NCBI RefSeq assembly: GCF_037138995.1
Contig: NZ_JBAXHI010000022.1
Coordinates: 1 to 64,000, forward strand
DNA from: Chlorohelix sp037138995
GTDB taxonomy: Bacteria; Chloroflexota; Chloroflexia; Chloroheliales; Chloroheliaceae
Direction: 5' to 3'
Length of the DNA stretch: 64,000 bases
The notes beneath the pieces were generated by a model. That model had not been told where the DNA came from. It did not search any database and was given only the letters and a program-made list of their open reading frames with translations. Positions 33,417 through 40,636 of the stretch are shown piece after piece. Position 1 is the stretch's first letter. The number at the start of each line of letters is the position of its first letter. Both the position numbers and the translations under genes were made by a program.

Positions 33417-34388
33417 TTATGCTGCTCCTACGACAGCCATAGGCGGTATCTGGTTTGGTTTGTAATCGAGGGTGGGCTTCCCCTCCGATTTTAGCGGGTC
33501 TGAATCAATAATAGCTCTAGGGCTAGGTCGTTCTACGCTTGCGATTGCCCTTGCAGCTTTTAACACATTTTCCAAAAGGCAGATATTTGTCAAAGGACCT
33601 ATTCCACCCGGCACAGGGGTTATTGCGCCTGCCACGGCTAGGCTTCTTTCAAATTCAACATCCCCGGTCACTTTATCCCGTGACATATAATTTAACCCGT
33701 AATCAATGACTACTGCGCCCGGTCTAATCATTTCGGCTTTAATCAAACCCGGTTCACCGACAGCAACAATCAGAATTTCAGCTTGGCGGGTATGGGCAAG
33801 CAAGTTGTTGGTTTGGGTATGGCAAAGGGTTACAGTGGCATCAGCTTTAGTCAACAAACAAGCTAAAGGACGACCTACTTCCAAACTACGCCCAACGATT
33901 ACGGCGTGGCGACTGGCAGGATTGATATTATACAGACCTAGCAATTTAATCGCGCTTAAAGCAGATGACGGCACAAGATTGGGCTTGCCCATTAAAAGAT
34001 GCCCCATATTAGTTGGGTGCAAACCCTCAACATCTTTTTCAGGAGAGATAAAGCTTGCTACCTCATCCACGTTTAAATGTTTAGGCAAGGGTAGCTGAAG
34101 CGAAATGGCATGAATACTGGTATCCTGATTATGTTGTTCAATATATTTTCTCAGCTCATGGATTTTAACGTTATTAGGAAAGAGTTGAGCTGAAAAATGG
34201 ATGCCGGCATCGGTTGCCACATTTGAAAGAGAGCGAATATTATCAATTGTTGCGCGGTCATCACACATTGCCATTACCACTAATCCGGGCGTTTGATTGA
34301 ATTGGCGGATGAATGTGCTTACATTTTGTCGAAGATGCTGCCTCAAGTTATTGGCAATAGTGCGCATGTCCATTATTACGGCTGTCAC
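33417..34388 (-). CDS. folD: FolD-like protein with degenerate active site
   Basis: The protein has 323 residues. The GTG start at 34388 lies 3 bases after the upstream stop, with a strong AGGAGG across that stop, so it is coupled. The fold is that of methylenetetrahydrofolate dehydrogenase/cyclohydrolase: SLQLPLPKHL (Q98 kept), VIVGRSLEVGRPLACLL and TPVPGGIGPLT are intact. Aligned without gaps to E. coli FolD from GLxV to the next G-I/F, the catalytic Tyr50 is Asn50 and the essential Lys54 is Leu54; Asp121 of KDVDG is Glu121. The cyclohydrolase activity is therefore probably lost. A 35-residue tail extends past the usual end. Encoded between PATAN genes, it may be a folate- or NADP-binding sensor rather than a housekeeping enzyme. 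Confidence 0.85.
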   Translation of the reverse strand: MTAVIMDMRTIANNLRQHLRQNVSTFIRQFNQTPGLVVMAMCDDRATIDNIRSLSNVATDAGIHFSAQLFPNNVKIHELRKYIEQHNQDTSIHAISLQLPLPKHLNVDEVASFISPEKDVEGLHPTNMGHLLMGKPNLVPSSALSAIKLLGLYNINPASRHAVIVGRSLEVGRPLACLLTKADATVTLCHTQTNNLLAHTRQAEILIVAVGEPGLIKAEMIRPGAVVIDYGLNYMSRDKVTGDVEFERSLAVAGAITPVPGGIGPLTNICLLENVLKAARAIASVERPSPRAIIDSDPLKSEGKPTLDYKPNQIPPMAVVGAA

Positions 34389-34391
34389 AGC

Positions 34392-35795
34392 TTATTCCCT
34401 CCTAGCTTCTGTTGAAACGGTCGGATCTTTAACTTTAGAAAAAAGGTCGCCCCAATCTACTGCACCTGAAATTTCAGGTAGATTTGCTTTGCTGGCATCC
34501 AGTTGTCTGGAGATTATGGTTCCTATATCTTCACTACTGGGTTGTATTGGGTTAAGTTTCGCATCAGGTTTAGTTTTCTTGATTGGTGTGGCAAGCATTA
34601 CGGTAATCAAGGCTTTAGAATCGCTGGGTGGTACAGCTAAAGCACCGGTCAGCAACTGCAATTTGCCCGTGTTTGGCTCAGGTCCGTAAATCCCAATTTG
34701 CAAGCCCCTTTCGTAAAAGAAGAAATAATAAAGTTTCAAACTATCAAAATAAAGAAGGGCTACTCCATCTTGGCGTGATTGTTTGAAGGCTTCGTGTATT
34801 TTGGTAAGATTGGCTTTACTGGCTTTTATATCTTGATAAGGCTTCTCACCTGAAACCAACGCTCTATATGCTTTAAGTACGCGAGCCTCAACTTTATATA
34901 TTTCAGGGTGTAATCGAAAAGCATCCAATTTTTCAAATGCGTTCTGACCGAATAATCGCGCTTCTTCATGTTCATTGTGATACACAATATCCAGATTATA
35001 CCCATCATAGAAAAGAGCCAATCCATACTGTTGTTGGGCTTCAACATGTGTAGTTGAATCTAAATGATAGTAGATATATCCGGTAAAACGGAATCTTTGA
35101 AGGCTATCCAGTTGTTCCTTTAACGATAGGTTTTCCAGTAAAGCGTCTAATTGGTTTTGGCGCTGACCTTCCGGTAAGAGCAAGCTAGTTTTTAACAGCT
35201 GATATGGATAGCTTGGTTGCTGCGGCACTTCCAAAACTTGGTAAGTTTGCGTAGCAGTAGCCGAAGTTGGTACGATACTTTCGAGAGCTTTTACATTAAT
35301 TTCTACAACTTCAGGGTTGCTTACAATTGGGCTTGCGCTGTCTAATTCAGCCACAACCGGAGTGGTAGTGGGTTTAGATTCTACCGTCTCAGGCGTAATT
35401 GTATCGCTATTTGCAATAGTATCCTGTTCCACAGGGGGATTTATATCGAAAAGAAGGGAATCAATAAATTTATCGAACTTGCCATCATTTGTCAGAATCT
35501 GTATAACCATCATGAAGGCATTTCTTATATCATCCTCAATATTTTTATAGCTTATCAGTAATGGTAATTTGTGCCATTCAAGCGTGTATTGCTCCCATGT
35601 CAATAATTCACACAGCAATTCTTCTGAAGTGGCTTCTCTAACACCCCCACAGATATAAGTAAGGCAACCCTCATGAAACATCAAATGAATAAAATTTTGG
35701 TTATTCTGGTTACAGACCAACATGCCTTCGGCTTTTTCATTCTCAATAACTTTTATCAGCTGAGGCAATAATCTGTGGCTAAAGGTTTGATTCAC
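34392..35795 (-). CDS. PATAN (DUF4388)-like protein
   Basis: The protein has 467 residues. I choose GTG at 35795 because GGAG lies 6 bases upstream; an in-frame TTG at 35807 would add four residues. An N-terminal PATAN-like domain (~5-108: EGMLVCNQNNQNFIHLMFHE) is followed by an acidic linker (~110-185) and two modules (~190-295, RFTGYIYYHLDSTTHVEAQQ; ~310-400, GVALLYFDSLKLYYFFFYE). These correspond to modules in the two other PATAN proteins of the operon. The C-terminus carries VDWGDLFSKVKD (from residue 446), matched by VDWGNVKEKG at residues 432-441 of the B12-binding PATAN protein. No catalytic motif. Likely a signalling adaptor. Confidence 0.75.
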   Translation of the reverse strand: MNQTFSHRLLPQLIKVIENEKAEGMLVCNQNNQNFIHLMFHEGCLTYICGGVREATSEELLCELLTWEQYTLEWHKLPLLISYKNIEDDIRNAFMMVIQILTNDGKFDKFIDSLLFDINPPVEQDTIANSDTITPETVESKPTTTPVVAELDSASPIVSNPEVVEINVKALESIVPTSATATQTYQVLEVPQQPSYPYQLLKTSLLLPEGQRQNQLDALLENLSLKEQLDSLQRFRFTGYIYYHLDSTTHVEAQQQYGLALFYDGYNLDIVYHNEHEEARLFGQNAFEKLDAFRLHPEIYKVEARVLKAYRALVSGEKPYQDIKASKANLTKIHEAFKQSRQDGVALLYFDSLKLYYFFFYERGLQIGIYGPEPNTGKLQLLTGALAVPPSDSKALITVMLATPIKKTKPDAKLNPIQPSSEDIGTIISRQLDASKANLPEISGAVDWGDLFSKVKDPTVSTEARRE

Positions 35796-35861
35796 GTTTG
35801 ACTCCAAAAAGTTATACCCCTAACCGGCAAAATCACGGCGCGAATTTCCAGACTTATCCTC

Positions 35862-36518
35862 TTAAAACTCAATTCCTTTTTGAGCTTTAATGTTGGCATG
35901 ATAAGGATGCTTAATCTCGGTCATTTCCGTAACGAGATCGGCATATTCGATTAATTCCGGTGGCGCATATCGCCCGGTTATTGCCACATGTGTACGGTTT
36001 GGGCGATTGTCTAAAGTCTCTTTCACCTCATTCCAATCAAGCCAGCCATACTTCAATATATAAGTTAGCTCATCCATCACTATCAGGTCATACTTCCCGG
36101 ACAAAATTTTCTCTTTACACAACTCCCAGCCTGCGCGAGCCAACTCCTTATCCTTTTCAATATTTTCAGAGAGCCAAGTAAAGCCATCCCCAAGCTGTAT
36201 CATTTCAATATCAATTTTTCGAGCGGCTTTTTCTTCACCCCAATTAGCTGTTCTGGCTTTGATAAACTGGAGCATACATACATTCATACCCTGCCCCCAA
36301 GCACGTACCAACATTCCAAAAGCGGCTGTAGTTTTACCTTTTCCAATACCAGTATTTACCAGCACCAAATTTTTCCTAGTAGCGTATTTGGTTTTCTTAA
36401 TCCTATCCTTATGGCTGGAAAGCTGGAGGGCGAGTCGTTCCTCCTCGCTTATATCGGTCTTTATTTCTGGGTCAACTTCAGCTGTAGCATGTTCCGGTTC
36501 TAATTCAGGTGAGTGCAT
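35862..36518 (-). CDS. cobO: cob(I)yrinic acid a,c-diamide / cob(I)alamin adenosyltransferase (CobO/BtuR/CobA type)
   Basis: The protein has 218 residues. It transfers the adenosyl group of ATP to cob(I)alamin, producing adenosylcobalamin. The P-loop NTGIGKGKTTAAFGML (~55-70), GQGMNVCMLQFIKA, YDLIVMDELTYILKYGWL and the C-terminal TEMTEIKHPYHANIKAQKGI are all typical of the family. An extra acidic N-terminal ~45 residues are not part of the usual core. No other cobalamin-synthesis gene is nearby. It sits inside the PATAN operon, 17 bases after the pseudo-GTPase, which suggests that it supplies AdoCbl to the B12-binding sensor. Confidence 0.92.
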   Translation of the reverse strand: MHSPELEPEHATAEVDPEIKTDISEEERLALQLSSHKDRIKKTKYATRKNLVLVNTGIGKGKTTAAFGMLVRAWGQGMNVCMLQFIKARTANWGEEKAARKIDIEMIQLGDGFTWLSENIEKDKELARAGWELCKEKILSGKYDLIVMDELTYILKYGWLDWNEVKETLDNRPNRTHVAITGRYAPPELIEYADLVTEMTEIKHPYHANIKAQKGIEF

Positions 36519-36535
36519 ATGTATAATCTTTCTGG

Positions 36536-37075
36536 TCAGTTACTTAGATGGTAAATACGCTCTAGCAATCCTAAAAGAACAACTTTTACACTGTCAGGTC
36601 TAGCTATGTCACATTCAAACATCTGTACATCTTTTGCTAATTTCAGCTTCTTACGAATACTTTGTAGCGGGATGCTTCCCCGTGACTTAGAGTTATTGAC
36701 AACAACTGCCGATACCATCTTTAGTTTTAGAAGATAAAAATTAATAATTTTAGATGCGCCGAGGATGCACTCATTACTATAATCATTCATTACTAAAATA
36801 TCGGCAATACAATTTTCAGCTAATATATGCCAAAAAGGGCTTATCACTTCAAGATTTGGAATATTATAGAAGTGAAGCATGGTGTGCTGGTCTATTTTGA
36901 GTTCGCCAAAGCCAATATTGAGTGAGTCGAATATTGGCGGTAATAGCACCCCGTATTTCTGAAAGCTTGCACTCGGATTTAACATATTTATAGAATTAAT
37001 AAATTGAGTACCTACTTCTTTAGATACTCCAATAATTAAGATTTTTACAACCGAGATACCTTCAGATTGGTTCAT
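36536..37075 (-). CDS. pseudo-GTPase of the COG2229 (MglA-like) type
   Basis: The protein has 179 residues. The order of blocks matches small GTP-binding proteins of COG2229 that occur beside PATAN/roadblock genes: an initial KILIIG strand, FGELKIDQHTMLHFYNIPN where the G3 region lies, ILVMND, AVVVNN at the G4 position, and FECDIARPDSVKVVLLGLLE at the end. The nucleotide-binding motifs are gone: the P-loop reads GVSKEVGTQ with no GK[S/T], DxxG is absent and NKxD reads NNSK. It therefore probably does not bind GTP in the normal way and would act as a binding partner. First gene of the operon, behind a 520-bp gap. Confidence 0.65.
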   Translation of the reverse strand: MNQSEGISVVKILIIGVSKEVGTQFINSINMLNPSASFQKYGVLLPPIFDSLNIGFGELKIDQHTMLHFYNIPNLEVISPFWHILAENCIADILVMNDYSNECILGASKIINFYLLKLKMVSAVVVNNSKSRGSIPLQSIRKKLKLAKDVQMFECDIARPDSVKVVLLGLLERIYHLSN

Positions 37076-37148
37076 AAATTAGTGAGATTCTCATAATATG
37101 GGCATTATTAGGTAGGAACACTATTAAAAATTTCTAGCCCATTGCAGC

Positions 37149-37154
37149 ATTATA
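37149..37154 (-). promoter_or_regulatory. putative -10 box of the PATAN/cobalamin operon
   Basis: A perfect minus-strand TATAAT lies about 75 bases before the first ATG at 37075. The -35 region is not a good match, so this promoter may depend on an activator or an alternative sigma factor. Confidence 0.4.
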
Positions 37155-37501
37155 ACAAATTTCCCCCGAATTACTTTAGATTGCAGATATTTATTTTAGA
37201 GTTAAGAAAATCTACAAGTAAATGTTGTAATAATAGGATTGTATGAATTTTACATTACAAAACACATTACAACGATATTAAAAAATGTACGCGACCGTAT
37301 AAAAAATACCCATGCTACTTGCTCAGATAAAATTAAGCACATAAGAAAGTACATATATAATTGACTTAAAGAGAGGAATCAAAAGCTTGTGGGATTATTC
37401 CTCATTGAAAATTAGAAATGTCTAAATAAAATTGGATTTCTAAATTTATATTGACTGCATTTTTAGATAGTGCGCTATAATTGCGGGCGCAACGCTTTTA
37501 A

Positions 37502-37536
37502 AATAAAAGCCCCGCCTTCAACTACCAGACGGGGCT
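37502..37536 (-). terminator. rho-independent terminator of DUF177 gene
   Basis: On the minus strand AGCCCCG and CGGGGCT form a 7-bp GC-rich stem around a 15-base loop, followed by TTTATTTT. It lies 64 bases past the stop of the DUF177 gene. Confidence 0.75.
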
Positions 37537-37599
37537 ACTCGTATCTTTCAATATTCAGTCAGGGTCAATTACGTGCTGTAACAGGCTGCGTTTTCTTTT

Positions 37600-38328
37600 T
37601 TATTCTTCCAGCCGTAAATTTTTCAAAGCAGACCAGCGAACATCAATCGGAGCAGGGGTGTATTCTTCGACTTCCGCATCTTCATTATTTACACGCTCTA
37701 GCTCACTGTATAAACCGGGGCAATCTTCTCCACAATGCGGGTACAAGGGCAAACTTACCAGAATTTGCTGGCGTAAAGCTTCTCCCAAATCCAGTAGGTG
37801 ATTTTCGTCAATCACCAACTTTTCATCATCAAACCCATCTTCAGATTTTAGCGGTAAGCCGGTAATTATATCAATGCTGGGGCGATATATATCTTGCAAT
37901 TCAAACTCAATATGTGTGGCGAAATCGTTCAAGCAGCGCACACAATTTAGCATCGAATCCGCCTCGAATTTTCCCTGTACCAGCACATCTTGTACTACTT
38001 TGGTAAGGTGGACATGCCCTTTTATATTGGTAGCAACTGTCCCCTCGGTTTCATCGAGTTCTAGCTTAGCCGTTTGCACATCATAATTACGGGTCGCGCC
38101 TTCATGTGAACGCAATAATTGCGAAACATTAAAAATCAGGTCGCCATTTTTATCAATTATGATATGCGCTTGCCGATTCTGAAAACGAGTTGTGCGCCTA
38201 AGCTCACGGTCGTTATTCCTAGATAACTCGGTATTTAGCGATTTTGGTTCAGGATTGGGATAACTGAAATTAAAACGGCTGCGAGTCTGACGTGGGATAC
38301 GCCTAGGTTGTTCTTCTGAATTATCCAT
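37600..38328 (-). CDS. DUF177 (YceD-like) domain protein
   Basis: The protein has 242 residues. The C-terminal half is the YceD/DUF177 fold, with a conserved Cys pair in MLNCVRCLNDFATHIEF, a second pair around HCGEDCPGLYSE and an acidic LVIDENHLLDLGEALRQQI helix between them. An Arg-rich N-terminal ~60 residues are additional. Family members are linked to 23S rRNA or ribosome assembly and are normally followed by rpmF (ribosomal protein L32). Here a terminator follows directly, so L32 must be elsewhere. It is the last gene in the rsmD-coaD run. Confidence 0.85.
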   Translation of the reverse strand: MDNSEEQPRRIPRQTRSRFNFSYPNPEPKSLNTELSRNNDRELRRTTRFQNRQAHIIIDKNGDLIFNVSQLLRSHEGATRNYDVQTAKLELDETEGTVATNIKGHVHLTKVVQDVLVQGKFEADSMLNCVRCLNDFATHIEFELQDIYRPSIDIITGLPLKSEDGFDDEKLVIDENHLLDLGEALRQQILVSLPLYPHCGEDCPGLYSELERVNNEDAEVEEYTPAPIDVRWSALKNLRLEE

Positions 38329-38358
38329 TTCTACACTTCTCGTTTCTAATTGAGACGA

Positions 38359-39216
38359 TTAATCCCCGTCTTCGTTTTCTTGCTCTTGTTCTTTGGGGGG
38401 CGGTTTTGGTACTGCCCTAAGAACCGGTTGCCGGTTTGGGTTGAAGAAATTCCCGCCTTTTTCTGGAGATTTGGGGTTGGGCTGCGCCGGCGGTTTCGCC
38501 TGATTGGGCTGTGGCTGCTGCTGCTGAGGCGGGCGTTGTGGCTGATTTGATGTAACAGGCTGCTGCGGTTTCTTTGTTACATTAGGAGTAGGCTGCGCTG
38601 GTTGCCTTACGCTTTCGACAGGGGCATTAGAGTTCTTTTGAGCGACTTTTTCAGGCGAAACATACTCCGGTTTATATTGCTCTTGATACTCGTCAATTTG
38701 TTGTTGGTATTGTGCCGCCTGATCTTTAAAGCTACGCAAACCATTTTGAACCATGCCAAAGTGCTTACCCAATAAGGTTTCCAACTCTTGAAGTACCTGT
38801 ACCGCGTATTGGTTAGCACCTTCTCTCATTTCTTGCGCTTGCGCCACCGCTTCATCATACATTGACTGTGCTTGCAGGTGCATCTCATCCGACTCTTCGG
38901 TGGCAACACCAATAATTATCTCGCGTTGCCGTTCCGATTCCGCCAGCAAACCCTTTTCGCTTAACATATGTTGCCGTTCGCGCTCTGCTTGCTCAATGAG
39001 GTGATGGGCATCTTCAGTGGCATCCGCTAGAATACGCTCACGCTCAAGCAAGGTGCGTTTGGCAATTTTAACTTCTTCGGGTACAGTAATACGCATTTGG
39101 TCAATCAAATCATAGCATTCCTGCTCATCAATCATAATCTTGTTGCCGGTGAGCGGAACTCTTTTGCCATTGCGTATTAGGGCTTCAAGCCTGTCAATTA
39201 AATAATCAATGTCCAT
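38359..39216 (-). CDS. DivIVA-like coiled-coil protein with Pro/Gln-rich tail
   Basis: The protein has 285 residues. Residues 1-50 form a short N-terminal domain (MDIDYLIDRLEALIRNGKRV, then ECYDLIDQMRITVPEEV), and ~50-180 form a long charged helix (AKRTLLERERILADATEDAH; ESERQREIIIGVATEESDEM) like the ATPase/V-type-subunit-H-like coiled coils found beside coaD in Gram-positive-like genomes. Residues ~195-285 are low-complexity Pro/Gln/Asn. No membrane span. A role in cell-pole or division organisation is guessed from similarity of layout to DivIVA; the family is not certain. Confidence 0.75.
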   Translation of the reverse strand: MDIDYLIDRLEALIRNGKRVPLTGNKIMIDEQECYDLIDQMRITVPEEVKIAKRTLLERERILADATEDAHHLIEQAERERQHMLSEKGLLAESERQREIIIGVATEESDEMHLQAQSMYDEAVAQAQEMREGANQYAVQVLQELETLLGKHFGMVQNGLRSFKDQAAQYQQQIDEYQEQYKPEYVSPEKVAQKNSNAPVESVRQPAQPTPNVTKKPQQPVTSNQPQRPPQQQQPQPNQAKPPAQPNPKSPEKGGNFFNPNRQPVLRAVPKPPPKEQEQENEDGD

Positions 39217-39308
39217 GCTTGGTGTTGTAAGAGGGATAAATAATTATTTTCCATTTATGCTAATTTGTACTATACATAATTGTACAATACTATGCAACAA
39301 TTATGAAC

Positions 39309-39806
39309 TCAAGTTAGCTTAATTGGCACTGTATTATAGGCTGTGTAAAGCTTTGTGGCTATGTGAGGCGGTACCATCTGAGATACATCTCCCCCAAGCC
39401 GTGCGATTTCCTTTACCATGCTGCTGGCAATATAGGAGAAATTCTGTGAAGTCATTAAATAGCAAATCTCGATGTGAGGCGCAAGATTGCGATAATTCTG
39501 GGTTAACTGCAATTCATAATCGAAATCGCTAACAGTACGAAGCCCTCGAATAATAACCTGTGCGCCAATCTCGTGGGCGTAATGGGTAGTCAACATTTTG
39601 TAATGCTCCACCCGGATGTTAGGAACATCCTTTATAGCTTCGATAATCATAGCTTTTCGCTCTTCGGTAGAAAAGAGCAAATTTTTGACAGGTGCATCGT
39701 AAGGGGCAATTACTACTTCATCAAATATTTTTGCAGCGCGTGTTGCAATATCAATATGACCATAAGTTATTGGGTCAAAACTTGCGGGATAGAGCGCCAG
39801 TACCAC
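39309..39806 (-). CDS. coaD: pantetheine-phosphate adenylyltransferase
   Basis: The protein has 165 residues, the standard length. It makes dephospho-CoA from ATP and 4'-phosphopantetheine. The nucleotidyltransferase motif reads YPASFDPITYGHIDIATRAA (T/HxGH), followed by FSTEERKAMIIEAI, VIIRGLRTVSDFDYELQ and the C-terminal SSMVKEIARLGGDVSQMVPP. The second residue of the usual PGSFDP is Ala here (PASFDP), a conservative change. It follows rsmD by 14 bases, a widely conserved pair. Confidence 0.97.
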   Translation of the reverse strand: MVLALYPASFDPITYGHIDIATRAAKIFDEVVIAPYDAPVKNLLFSTEERKAMIIEAIKDVPNIRVEHYKMLTTHYAHEIGAQVIIRGLRTVSDFDYELQLTQNYRNLAPHIEICYLMTSQNFSYIASSMVKEIARLGGDVSQMVPPHIATKLYTAYNTVPIKLT

Positions 39807-39820
39807 AGAATTAATTCCTC

Positions 39821-40615
39821 CTAGTCGTTGTCAGGTGCGGTTAAAAGTTCAGTTGGTGGCTCTCCCTCCATATAAATAGAGAAAGCAGAATCGCCATGTT
39901 GGCGAAACCGGATACGCTTTAGAGTTGCAGAGGACGTATCAGGTTTTTCAGTGTCCGCGCCCCCTCCTTCGTAGCTGTCAGCCAGCGTTACGCGAGGCGA
40001 ATGCCCTATTATTACCAGACCTCCCGGTTTTAGCAAACCACTTCTAGCTACATGTTGAATGGTTTCAGGAATTTTTGGGTCGGCATAAGGCGGGTCAAGA
40101 AAAATTATATCATATTTGTTATCTTCTACATCTAATATATCTATTTGCTCTGCTACCGAGTTTTGATTCTCCTCAATTTCGAGTTCCAGCGTCAAACGTG
40201 CATCCCGCCAACTACCACCCTTACGGCGATGCAACCCTCCGGTGGCGCGTTGCTTTCTTTGGCTGCTTTCACTAGAGGGTGGCGCATTTAAAAAGCTGGT
40301 TACACTGCGATTGTTAACCCGCGCTAATTGCTCAAAGTCGGTATGTTCAAGGTTATCTGAAATGATTCGGCAAGTGCCAGCGTTAACTTCTACAAAATCC
40401 GCCCACTCTGCCCCTCTTGATAGAGCCTCTATCCCGATAGAGCCTGTACCTGCGTACAAGTCGAGAACTCTGCCCCAATCCCGCTCAAGCTGTGACAGAA
40501 TATTAGAAAGCATTGAATATACTGCGCCCTTGACCTTATCAGCCATAGGGCGTGTACTCATACTTTTCGGACCTTTAAGGGTATGCCCTTTGGCTATACC
40601 TGAAATGACGCGCAT
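39821..40615 (-). CDS. rsmD: 16S rRNA (guanine966-N2)-methyltransferase RsmD
   Basis: The protein has 264 residues. It has the RsmD pattern: MRVISGIAKGHTLKGPK, then RPMADKVKGAVYSML, motif I VLDLYAGTGSIGIEALSRGA, and the catalytic IIFLDPPYADPKIPE. It is about 75 residues longer than typical RsmD because of a basic-then-acidic insert at about residues 110-150 (SSQRKQRATGGLHRRKGG) and a second acidic loop near the C-terminus (SYEGGGADTEKPDTSS). These look like disordered surface loops. GGAG lies 12 bases before the ATG. Confidence 0.93.
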   Translation of the reverse strand: MRVISGIAKGHTLKGPKSMSTRPMADKVKGAVYSMLSNILSQLERDWGRVLDLYAGTGSIGIEALSRGAEWADFVEVNAGTCRIISDNLEHTDFEQLARVNNRSVTSFLNAPPSSESSQRKQRATGGLHRRKGGSWRDARLTLELEIEENQNSVAEQIDILDVEDNKYDIIFLDPPYADPKIPETIQHVARSGLLKPGGLVIIGHSPRVTLADSYEGGGADTEKPDTSSATLKRIRFRQHGDSAFSIYMEGEPPTELLTAPDND

Positions 40616-40636
40616 TATTTATCCATTCTCCAATAG

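Larger units (their letters stand above)
37076..37599. other. intergenic region, 524 bp
   Basis: The longest gap in the window, AT-rich. On the minus strand it holds a -10 box TATAAT (37154-37149) for the operon beginning at 37075 and the terminator of the DUF177 gene (37536-37502). On the plus strand, TTGACT (37451-37456) and TATAAT (37476-37481) with a 19-bp spacer face the DUF177 gene and could make an antisense RNA. I see no cobalamin riboswitch consensus and no open frame worth calling. Confidence 0.6.

Noticed and set aside
37076..37599. cobalamin riboswitch upstream of the cobO-containing operon
   Set aside because: I could not find the B12-box consensus or its flanking conserved helices on either strand.
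37470..37865. 131-codon plus-strand frame over the DUF177 gene
   Set aside because: It is antisense to a well-supported conserved gene and its product resembles nothing.
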